This document shows positions 1-5,429 of a DNA stretch of 8,041 bases, piece by piece; the first letter of the stretch is position 1, and each line of letters opens with the position of its first letter. The stretch covers positions 1-8,041 of the forward strand of contig URNI01000087.1 in NCBI GenBank assembly GCA_900549135.1, given 5' to 3'. Source of the stretch: an uncultured Collinsella sp. Its GTDB lineage: Bacteria; Actinomycetota; Coriobacteriia; Coriobacteriales; Coriobacteriaceae. Below the pieces are notes generated by a model. It did not search any database, was not told the DNA's origin, and saw only the letters and a list, made by a program, of their open reading frames with translations. Both the position numbers and the translations under genes were made by a program.

Positions 1-10
1 GTCCCAAAAT

Positions 11-391
11 CTACCTACAGTTGGGGCAGAGACCCTCGAAGATGGTGTAGTGCGACGTGACGTGCCAGCCGATTTGCTCGGACGCCTTGGCGTCGAGCTG
101 GGCATCGAAGGGGAGCGGTACGTCGATGACGCGGCTGCATGAGGTGCAGATGATATGTGCGTGCGGCTCGATCGTGCGATCGAAGCGGCTGCCGCCCGGC
201 GTCTTGATGGAGAGGATCTCGCCGGCGTCGGCCAAGAGATTGAGGTTGCGGTAGACCGTACCGCGGCTGATTTTGTCATCCTGCGCGCGCACGACGTTGT
301 AGATTTCGTCGGCGGTGGGATGGCTGTAGCTTTGGCGCACGGCGTCAAGAACCAGCTTTCGCTGCTTGGTATTCCTTCTTTGCACCGCCAT
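11..391 (-). CDS. Fur-family transcriptional regulator, PerR-like
   Basis: 126-residue metal-dependent DNA-binding repressor of the Fur superfamily. The winged helix-turn-helix occupies about residues 8-70, with the family signature HPTADEIY at 24-31 and a GTVYRNL recognition helix at 44-50. The C-terminal dimerisation and metal domain has two CxxC pairs (C82/C85 and C122/C125), which form the structural zinc site in this family. H24, D71, H77, H79 and D90 line up with the regulatory metal ligands of Bacillus PerR (H37, D85, H91, H93, D104). An Asp at the last position favours a peroxide-sensing PerR over iron-sensing Fur; this is read from the motif only. Length is slightly short for the family because the N-terminus is compact. 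The ATG at 389-391 follows a GAGG-type ribosome site. It is the last gene of a minus-strand run, 61 nt after the acylphosphatase, probably with its own promoter. Family certain, PerR subtype likely. Confidence 0.92.
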   Translation of the reverse strand: MAVQRRNTKQRKLVLDAVRQSYSHPTADEIYNVVRAQDDKISRGTVYRNLNLLADAGEILSIKTPGGSRFDRTIEPHAHIICTSCSRVIDVPLPFDAQLDAKASEQIGWHVTSHYTIFEGLCPNCR

Positions 392-427
392 GCGCCTCGC
401 CTCTTTTCTATCAACGGTCGTAGGTAA

Positions 428-456
428 ATGATACCGTATTTAGCACACAATACTAA
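428..456 (-). promoter_or_regulatory. Candidate promoter and operator for the PerR-like gene
   Basis: Read on the minus strand, a TTAGTA -35 (451-456), a 17-nt spacer and a TATCAT -10 (428-433) sit about 37 nt before the start codon. The -10 matches consensus at five of six positions, the -35 at only three. An AT-rich imperfect palindrome centred on ATACCGTAT (about 426-442) overlaps the -10, where PerR and Fur proteins usually autoregulate. It is a poor match to the PerR box, so the operator reading is tentative. The -35 overlaps the stop codon of the acylphosphatase gene. Confidence 0.35.
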
Positions 457-863
457 TAATGAGGACTGAAACCGTCTTCATTGGCAAGTGGGGCTCGGGC
501 CTGGGCATCTACAAGGCGAAAACGCGTTCCCATGCGCTCGTAGGAGGCATGAAGTGCCTCGAGATGAGATAGGATGTCTGCCGGAGCTCCCTGTATCTCC
601 ATCTCGACTGAGCCGTCTTCCATGTTACGCACCCAGCCGGTGAGTGCGCGTGCCTGCGCGAGGTTGGTGTTGGTAAAGCGAAAACCAACGCCTTGGACTT
701 GCCCCGCCCAGCGCAGGAAATAACGCAGGGGAGTGTCTTGAGTGGCCTCGTCGCTTGCAAGCACGGTAAGCCTGCGGCGCAGCTCGAGCTCGACGTTTGA
801 CGGTTTTTGAGGCTCTCGACTGCCGCCGGTGACGCTGGAGAAGAACGTATCGAAGAGGCCCAT
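453..863 (-). CDS. Acylphosphatase-domain protein with N-terminal extension
   Basis: 136 residues. The acylphosphatase domain covers about residues 47-136 and hydrolyses carboxyl-phosphate bonds in small acyl phosphates. The hallmark GQVQGVGFR is at 54-62, with the catalytic Arg at R62, followed by TGWVRNMEDGSVE with the catalytic Asn at N80. A normal acylphosphatase is about 90 residues, so the first ~45 (MGLFDTFFSS, then a polar and charged stretch) are an extra N-terminal segment with no domain I recognise. I chose the ATG at 861-863 because it lies 2 nt after the stop of the upstream oxidoreductase (TAG CG ATG), pointing to translational coupling. The open frame runs further upstream, but that part has the basic, Pro/Arg-rich look of out-of-frame translation and overlaps the oxidoreductase. 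Function of the extension unknown. Confidence 0.88.
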   Translation of the reverse strand: MGLFDTFFSSVTGGSREPQKPSNVELELRRRLTVLASDEATQDTPLRYFLRWAGQVQGVGFRFTNTNLAQARALTGWVRNMEDGSVEMEIQGAPADILSHLEALHASYERMGTRFRLVDAQARAPLANEDGFSPHY

Positions 864-865
864 CG

Positions 866-1972
866 CTATGCCTGCTTGCCTGCGTCGGCCGGGAAGGTTA
901 TGCCGGCCTGCTGACGCACGGCATCCATGATGCGTAGTGAGACGAGCGTGACATCGCGGTAGTGGCCAAGCTCGTGGCGTCCCGCCGGGGTCTCCCAAAT
1001 CTCTTCCTTGACGTTATCGATGCCGCCGATGGCGGTGATAAAGTCTGTGAGTTCGTATTCCATGGTGTTGCTCGATTTGGGCAGGTCGAGCACGCGGCCG
1101 TTGTCGCCCTGTTCGCGCGGCGCCTCGGTCGCCGAGCCGCGTACGACGTCGCCGCGATAGTCGATGCGGACGTTGCGGGGCGTTGACAGATGGTCAATCT
1201 GGATAGTGCCACGCTCGCCTTCGATCTGCGAGGGCAGTAGGTCATTCGTAATTTTGGAGTGCGCGAGCTCGACGGAGATGCGGCCTCCGCCATAGCTGGC
1301 GAGGATGGAACCGCAGCCGTCGATGGGGCCGTGCGTGAGCTGTCGCGTGGTGGGGTCGAGCAGAGTAGTCATGCTCGTAAGGCCGGAGGGCATGCCGAAA
1401 ATCTCGACCATGGGCTCGACGGCGTAGACGCCAATGTCCATGAGGGAACCCGATGCCATATTGCAGTCGAAGATATTGGTGGCGCGTCCCGCGAGAATCT
1501 CGTTGTAGCGCGAGGAATACTTGCCAAAGCGCAATGAGGCACGGCGGATGGGGGCGATCTCGCCCAGGGCGTCCTCGATGGCGTGGAAGGCGTGATCGTG
1601 GAGGGGACGCATGGCCTCGAGGGCCACGACACCTGCTGCCTCGGCAGCGCGGAAGACTTCCAGCGCCTGCGCTTCGGTGGCGCAGAAGGGTTTCTCGACG
1701 ATGACGTGCTTGCCACCGGCGATGCAGGCAAGGGCCTGCTCGTAGTGAAGCGCGTTAGGGCTGCCGATATAGACGGCGTCGACGTCGGCGGCGGACGCGA
1801 GCTCATCAAGTGCGGTGAAGTTACGCTCGCCACCGCGCTCGGCGGTAAAGGCAGCACCGCGATTGGCATCGCGCGAGAGCGTGCCCACAAACGCGGCTTG
1901 GTCGTTGGCGTTGACGACTTGGATAAAGTCGTCGGTAATCATGGATGTGCCGATGGTCGCTATACGCAGCAT
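866..1972 (-). CDS. Gfo/Idh/MocA-family NAD(P)-dependent oxidoreductase
   Basis: 368 residues, normal for the family. The N-terminal Rossmann domain (about 1-125) begins MLRIATIGTSMITDDF, so the usual GxGxxG is replaced by IGTSxIT, as in one subgroup. The run VYIGSPNALHY (68-77) leads to the hallmark EKP at 93-95, whose Lys is the expected catalytic or binding residue. The C-terminal alpha/beta domain has the LMDIGVYAVEP motif (177-187) typical of this fold. Family members oxidise or reduce sugars, inositols and related polyols; the substrate cannot be read from the sequence. The ATG at 1970-1972 is preceded by a strong AAGGGGG ribosome site. The open frame continues upstream into the rnhA region but is shadow translation there. 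It is 73 nt downstream of rnhA and 2 nt upstream of the acylphosphatase. Family call firm, substrate unknown. Confidence 0.93.
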   Translation of the reverse strand: MLRIATIGTSMITDDFIQVVNANDQAAFVGTLSRDANRGAAFTAERGGERNFTALDELASAADVDAVYIGSPNALHYEQALACIAGGKHVIVEKPFCATEAQALEVFRAAEAAGVVALEAMRPLHDHAFHAIEDALGEIAPIRRASLRFGKYSSRYNEILAGRATNIFDCNMASGSLMDIGVYAVEPMVEIFGMPSGLTSMTTLLDPTTRQLTHGPIDGCGSILASYGGGRISVELAHSKITNDLLPSQIEGERGTIQIDHLSTPRNVRIDYRGDVVRGSATEAPREQGDNGRVLDLPKSSNTMEYELTDFITAIGGIDNVKEEIWETPAGRHELGHYRDVTLVSLRIMDAVRQQAGITFPADAGKQA

Positions 1973-2045
1973 GTGTCCCCCTTGCGTTGTTTGGCCTACA
2001 GGACGAGTGTAGCGCGGGAGGACACAAAAGCGTGCGAAAACGCCG

Positions 2046-2531
2046 TTACAGGTCGCTCTCGTTAAAGCCGGTGTCGATATCGAGGTTGCTGCCGTCGGCC
2101 GCCGTGGTGGCAAGCTCATCGCAGCGCTCGTTGAGCTCGTGGCCGGCGTGACCCTTAACCCAGATGAACTCAACCTTGTGCTTGCTTTTGGCGGTGAGTA
2201 GGCGCTCCCACAGATCGCGGTTCTTAACGGGCTGCTTGTTGGCGGTTTTCCATCCGCGCTTTTTCCAGCCGTCGATCCAGTGCTTGTTAAAGGCGTTGAC
2301 GACGTACTGCGAATCGGAATGGACCTCGACCTCGCAGGGGCGGTTAAGTGCCTCGAGCGCCACGATGACCGCCATGAGCTCCATGCGGTTGTTGGTGGTC
2401 TTGGCGTAGCCGCGCGAAAGCTCGGAGGTGAAGGTCTTGCCGGCGGGATTGGTGTATTTGAGCACGGCACCGTATCCGCCGCGTCCCGGATTTGATCGGG
2501 CCGAGCCGTCGGTATAGATGATGACCTTCAC
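2046..2531 (-). CDS. rnhA: Ribonuclease HI
   Basis: 161-residue cytoplasmic endonuclease that cuts the RNA strand of RNA-DNA hybrids, for primer and R-loop removal. All catalytic residues are visible: D8 in IYTDGSARSNPG, E51 in NNRMELMA, D73 in HSDSQYV, and D138 in ELNERCDELA, with the active-site His H128 in VKGHAGH. These correspond to E. coli D10, E48, D70, D134 and H124. Length is close to the usual ~155, with a short acidic C-terminal tail (DIDTGFNESDL). There is no N-terminal hybrid-binding domain. The start is GTG at 2529-2531, 6 nt after an AAAGGAA ribosome site. An overlapping ATG one base out of frame is followed at once by TGA, and an upstream in-frame ATG has no ribosome site. It lies 63 nt downstream of the LysR gene in the same direction. 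Confidence 0.96.
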   Translation of the reverse strand: MKVIIYTDGSARSNPGRGGYGAVLKYTNPAGKTFTSELSRGYAKTTNNRMELMAVIVALEALNRPCEVEVHSDSQYVVNAFNKHWIDGWKKRGWKTANKQPVKNRDLWERLLTAKSKHKVEFIWVKGHAGHELNERCDELATTAADGSNLDIDTGFNESDL

Positions 2532-2594
2532 ATGGTTCCTTTCGTTGGGTACGTTTCGTGTGAGTGACCATTGTAGCGCCATGCCCGCCGGGGG

Positions 2595-3533
2595 CTAGCA
2601 ATCTATGATTTCTACCCCGTCTTCTGACAGTTGGTCGGCATGGATGATGCGGTTGAGCTCGTCGAGGTATTGCTGCAAGAGGGGAGAGGGCTTGCGCTCG
2701 TCGTGCATGATATAGCCTACGTGCATCGTTGGGGCGTCTGCTAACGGGATCGATGCCATGCCCCATTGCATTTCATTGGAGAGGACACCGGTCGACAGGG
2801 TGTAACCGTTCGACGTGATAAGTAAGTTAGTGAGTGTTCCGCGGTCCGAGATTCGTATGTTGCGGTCGCAAGGGATATAGCTAAAAGGTTCCTCGGCGTA
2901 ATAGAAGGAGTTTGAGGTTCCCTGCTCAAAGCTGTAGCGCGTATAGGGCGTGAGGTCGGCAAGGGACAGCTTAGGGCGGCGTGCGAGCGGGTGGCGTTCG
3001 CTGACGAATACGTGGACTTTCGCATCAAAAAGGGGGTGAAAGCCCGCTCGGGCGTCGGCGAAGGCCTTCTGCAGGACGCGGGCGTTAAAGTCATCCAGAT
3101 ACAGAATGCCGATATCGCTGCGAAATGCGCGGACGTCGTCGATGATTTGCGAGGTGGTGGTCTCGCGCATGATGAACTCGAACTTGCTGTCGCGGCAGCG
3201 CTCGACCACGTTGACAAAGGCCTCGACCGAAAAGGCGTAGTGCTGGGCGGAAATGGCGAGGCGGGCTTGCGGGGTGCCGCCGTCCTCGTAGCGGGCCTCG
3301 AGCATATCGGCCTGCTCTACGACCTGGCGCGCATAGCCCAAAAGCTCGGTGCCGTCGTTGGTGAGCGTGACGCCGCGGCTGGAGCGCGTAAAGATCTCCA
3401 GGTGGAGTTCCTGCTCCAGGCTTTTGACGGCGTTTGAGATGTTGGACTGAGCGGTATAGAGGCGCTGAGCTGCGGCGTTGATTGAGCCGGACTCTGCCAC
3501 GGCAATCAGAAAACGAAGCTGCTGAAGGGTCAT
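2595..3533 (-). CDS. LysR-family regulator divergent from metY
   Basis: 312 residues, typical LysR length. The N-terminal winged helix-turn-helix (1-60) is classical: MTLQQLRFLIAVAESGSINA, the AAQRLYTAQSNISNAVKSLE recognition region, then RSSRGVTLTNDG. The effector-binding domain spans about 91-295, ending in a polar tail that finishes EIIDC. The AAAGGA ribosome site lies 9 nt before the ATG at 3531-3533. It is transcribed away from metY across a shared 273-bp intergenic region that contains a T-N11-A LysR box. In this family that layout usually means the regulator controls the neighbour and itself, so it probably controls sulfur assimilation or methionine synthesis. Likely co-inducers of such regulators are O-acetylated amino-acid precursors or sulfur metabolites; none can be assigned here. 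Family certain, target inferred from context. Confidence 0.93.
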   Translation of the reverse strand: MTLQQLRFLIAVAESGSINAAAQRLYTAQSNISNAVKSLEQELHLEIFTRSSRGVTLTNDGTELLGYARQVVEQADMLEARYEDGGTPQARLAISAQHYAFSVEAFVNVVERCRDSKFEFIMRETTTSQIIDDVRAFRSDIGILYLDDFNARVLQKAFADARAGFHPLFDAKVHVFVSERHPLARRPKLSLADLTPYTRYSFEQGTSNSFYYAEEPFSYIPCDRNIRISDRGTLTNLLITSNGYTLSTGVLSNEMQWGMASIPLADAPTMHVGYIMHDERKPSPLLQQYLDELNRIIHADQLSEDGVEIIDC

Positions 3534-3554
3534 CGGCGCCGTCCTTTCGATTGC

Positions 3555-3571
3555 TATCTATAAAACCGATA
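3555..3571. promoter_or_regulatory. LysR-type binding site (T-N11-A) in the divergent region
   Basis: A perfect inverted repeat TATC-N9-GATA (3555-3558 and 3568-3571) contains T3557-N11-A3569, the classical LysR box. Its centre is about 66 nt upstream of the start predicted from the metY promoter, exactly where LysR activators normally bind their recognition site. It is also close to the regulator's own start codon, so it could serve autorepression. A second short palindrome, TAAC-AG-GTTA (3570-3579), overlaps its right edge and may be part of the activation site. Confidence 0.5.
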
Positions 3572-3593
3572 ACAGGTTAGCGCTTTTAAGTGA

Positions 3594-3622
3594 TTGACCG
3601 AGCGAAACAATGCTCGTACTAT
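3594..3622 (+). promoter_or_regulatory. sigma70-type promoter of metY
   Basis: A TTGACC -35 (3594-3599, five of six consensus bases) and a TACTAT -10 (3617-3622, four of six) are separated by an ideal 17-nt spacer. The start of transcription would fall near 3628-3630, giving a leader of about 178 nt before the metY start codon. The spacer holds a perfect inverted repeat CGAGC-N8-GCTCG (3599-3603 and 3612-3616), which would put any protein bound there directly in the way of RNA polymerase. Confidence 0.7.
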
Positions 3623-3628
3623 TCAAAA

Positions 3629-3806
3629 CACACAAAGGCGGTAGGTAATTAAGCCGACCACGGAACCGGGATGCGAAAGGAGGCCCGCATATGAATTGCT
3701 TACCAAGGCGAATGCCGGGCTCCTGTTTGCGCCCGTCGGCGTGATCAGGAGACAGCGACTTACTTCTCTCTTATTTATTTACTTTTGTTCGATCAAGGAG
3801 ATCATC
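3629..3806 (+). promoter_or_regulatory. Structured leader RNA of metY, riboswitch- or attenuator-like
   Basis: Three foldings can be read directly. First, an 11-bp helix (two G-U pairs) joins 3640-3650 to 3694-3704; its 5' arm starts about 11 nt after the predicted transcription start. Inside its loop, AUGCG (3671-3675) pairs with CGCAU (3686-3690), presenting AAAGGAGG in a hairpin loop. Second, CUCCUG (3720-3725) pairs with CAGGAG (3746-3751), then a U-U mismatch, then seven more pairs closed by the loop CGUC: a 13-bp hairpin. Third, AGGAGGCCCG (3679-3688) can instead pair with CGGGCUCCU (3716-3724) with one bulged G. With the first helix this makes a pseudoknot; without it, it competes with the hairpin. 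No S-box, T-box or SAH consensus is recognisable. No U-tract directly follows a hairpin, so control of translation fits better than termination. Ligand unknown. Confidence 0.5.
3691..3744 (+). CDS. Possible 17-residue leader peptide upstream of metY
   Basis: A short ORF in the metY leader would encode MNCLPRRMPGSCLRPSA. It has the best Shine-Dalgarno of the window: AAAGGAGG at 3677-3684 (a hairpin loop in one folding), 6 nt before ATG. Its TGA (3742-3744) lies inside the 3' arm of the 13-bp leader hairpin, so a ribosome translating it would melt the 11-bp helix and that hairpin. It contains two Cys and two Met codons, suggestive next to a sulfur amino acid gene, but these are not in a run as in classical attenuators. 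The alternative is that AAAGGAGG is purely an RNA structural element and the ORF is chance. No homology can be claimed at this size. Confidence 0.35.
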   Translation: MNCLPRRMPGSCLRPSA

Positions 3807-5117
3807 ATGAGCCAGTTCATCAACAACCCCGAGCACACCTTTGGTTTCGATACCCTGCAGCTTCACGTTGGCCAGGAGAGCGCCGATCCCGCATCCGACT
3901 CCCGCGCCGTGCCTATCTACCAGACCACGAGCTATGTGTTCCGCAACTCCCAGCACGCCGCCGACCGCTTTGGTCTTGCCGACGCCGGTAACATCTACGG
4001 CCGTCTGACCAACTCCACCCAGGGCGTCTTCGAGGATCGTATCGCCGCACTCGAGGGTGGCGTGGCAGGTCTCGCCGTCGCCTCCGGTGCTGCTGCCATC
4101 ACCTATACCCTGCAGGCTCTTGCCCAGGCCGGTGACCACGTGGTGGCTCAGAAGACCATCTACGGTGGCTCCTACAATCTGCTGGAGCATACGCTCTCCC
4201 AGTTTGGCGTCGAGACCACCTTTGTCGATGCCCATAACCTGGAAGAGGTCGAGGGTGCCATCAAGGACAACACCACGGTCATCTATCTCGAGACGCTCGG
4301 CAACCCCAACTCCGACATCCCCAACATCGACGCCATCTCCGAGATCGCCAAGAAGCACGGTTTACCGGTTGTCGTCGACAACACCTTCGGCACCCCGTAT
4401 CTGTTCCGTCCGCTGGAGCATGGTGCCAACATCGTCGTCCACTCCGCAACCAAGTTTATCGGCGGCCACGGCACCTCGCTGGGCGGCGTGATCGTCGACG
4501 GCGGTAACTTCGATTGGAAGGCGAGCGGCAAGTATGCGCAGATCGCCGAGCCCAACCCCTCCTACCATGGCGTCTCGTTTGCCGAGGCTGCCGGTCCCGC
4601 CGCCTTCGCAACCTATGTCCGCGCCATCCTGCTGCGTGACGAGGGCGCCTGCATCAGCCCGTTCAACGCTTGGATCCTGCTCCAGGGCACCGAGACTCTG
4701 TCGCTGCGCGTTGACCGTCATGTCGAGAACACCAAGAAGGTCGTTGAGTTCCTGGCTGGTGACAGCCATGTCGCCAAGGTGAACCACCCGAGCCTGTCTG
4801 AGCACCCCGATCACGAGCTCTATCAGAAGTACTTCCCCAACGGCGGTGCCTCGATCTTTACCTTTGAGATTAAGGGTGGCCAGGAGGCAGCTTGGAAGTT
4901 CATCGACCATCTGCAGGTCTTCTCGCTGCTCGCCAACGTGGCCGACGTCAAGTCGCTCGTCGTGCACCCGGCTACCACTACGCACTCCCAGCTCTCTGCC
5001 GAGGAGCTCGCCGAGCAGAACATCACGCCCTCCACGATCCGTCTTTCCATCGGCACCGAGAACGCCGAGGATATCATTTGGGATCTGAAGCAGGCCTTCG
5101 CCGCGCTGGACGAGTAA
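3807..5117 (+). CDS. metY: O-acetylhomoserine sulfhydrylase (aminocarboxypropyltransferase)
   Basis: 436-residue PLP enzyme of the Cys/Met-metabolism (gamma-family) fold, usual length for MetY (~425-435). It condenses O-acetyl-L-homoserine with sulfide or methanethiol to give homocysteine or methionine. The PLP Schiff-base Lys is K216 in SATKFIGGHG. D191 in VVDNTFGTP contacts the PLP ring. NIYGRLTNST (62-71) holds the Tyr/Arg that bind the cofactor phosphate of the neighbouring subunit. R412 in STIRLSIGTE binds the substrate carboxylate. The large insertions around 230-260 and the SLLANVADVKSLVVHPATTTH run (373-393) favour MetY over cystathionine synthase or lyase. The ATG at 3807 follows AAGGAG by 6 nt. 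The open frame extends 5' but lacks a ribosome site and family similarity there. It is preceded by the structured leader and followed by a strong terminator, so it is monocistronic, and divergent from its probable LysR regulator. Confidence 0.95.
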   Translation: MSQFINNPEHTFGFDTLQLHVGQESADPASDSRAVPIYQTTSYVFRNSQHAADRFGLADAGNIYGRLTNSTQGVFEDRIAALEGGVAGLAVASGAAAITYTLQALAQAGDHVVAQKTIYGGSYNLLEHTLSQFGVETTFVDAHNLEEVEGAIKDNTTVIYLETLGNPNSDIPNIDAISEIAKKHGLPVVVDNTFGTPYLFRPLEHGANIVVHSATKFIGGHGTSLGGVIVDGGNFDWKASGKYAQIAEPNPSYHGVSFAEAAGPAAFATYVRAILLRDEGACISPFNAWILLQGTETLSLRVDRHVENTKKVVEFLAGDSHVAKVNHPSLSEHPDHELYQKYFPNGGASIFTFEIKGGQEAAWKFIDHLQVFSLLANVADVKSLVVHPATTTHSQLSAEELAEQNITPSTIRLSIGTENAEDIIWDLKQAFAALDE

Positions 5118-5177
5118 GGCGACTTGTGCAAGGACCCCTTGCGACTCGATAGGTATAACTGCATAAAATGCCTGCTC

Positions 5178-5218
5178 AAGGCGCCTGTGCGAACAATGGT
5201 TGCACAGGCGCCTTTTTT
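5178..5218 (+). terminator. Intrinsic terminator of metY
   Basis: A perfect 11-bp GC-rich stem, GGCGCCTGTGC (5180-5190) with GCACAGGCGCC (5202-5212), closes an 11-nt loop and is followed by six T. The AA before the stem can pair with the first T residues. It lies 60 nt after the metY stop codon. Confidence 0.95.
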
Positions 5219-5429
5219 GCATAGGAATATCTGGAAAACAGGCTTTTTAACGTCGAATATCCAATCTAGATATGGAAAACTCCTGTTAAGTGAATGTGAG
5301 TTTTACGCAAATGACGTGCGCCTTTTGAGAAAAACCGCAGGTCGCGAATTGCTCAGGGTACTATGCAGCGCGATCGAATCACACGCAGCTTAAACGCAGC
5401 AAAAACTCACTACGGAGGTTTCCAGCTAC
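5219..5429 (+). promoter_or_regulatory. Upstream region of the secreted-protein gene
   Basis: This is the remainder of the 312-nt gap between metY and the next gene; no gene is visible in it. It is AT-richer than its surroundings and must hold the promoter of the secreted-protein gene, but no -35/-10 pair with good spacing stands out. A TACTAT at 5359-5364 is a possible -10 lacking a matching -35. There is an inverted repeat AAAACTC-N15-GAGTTTT (5276-5282 and 5298-5304) and a direct repeat of AT(C/A)TGGAAAAC (5229-5239 and 5270-5280), 41 bp apart. Either could be a protein-binding site; neither is recognised. Confidence 0.3.

Noticed and set aside
864..998. Longer acylphosphatase start upstream of 863
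   Set aside because: The extra residues overlap the oxidoreductase gene, look like shadow-frame translation, and the ATG at 861-863 fits coupling.
1973..2470. Longer oxidoreductase reading frame reaching into rnhA
   Set aside because: The extension is Ser/Thr/Pro/Arg-rich shadow translation of rnhA. The ATG at 1970-1972 has a strong ribosome site and matches the family start.
2577..2598. Small GC hairpin after the LysR gene as a terminator
   Set aside because: GCCC-N5-GGGC has only a short stem and no T run, so it is not convincing as a terminator.
3640..3760. Possible cobalamin riboswitch upstream of metY
   Set aside because: TCAGGAGAC (3745-3753) and a GGAACCGGGATGCGAAA stretch resemble pieces of the B12 box and core. 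The rest of the B12 box is absent, CAGGAG is better explained as a hairpin arm, and the peripheral stems are not found. An Rfam RF00174 search would settle it.
3696..3806. In-frame N-terminal extension of metY from an upstream TTG
   Set aside because: No family similarity, no ribosome site at that start, and a strong AAGGAG sits directly before the ATG at 3807.
4362..5222. 286-residue open frame on the minus strand across metY
   Set aside because: Antisense shadow of a high-GC gene with no domain, no ribosome site, and running through the metY terminator.
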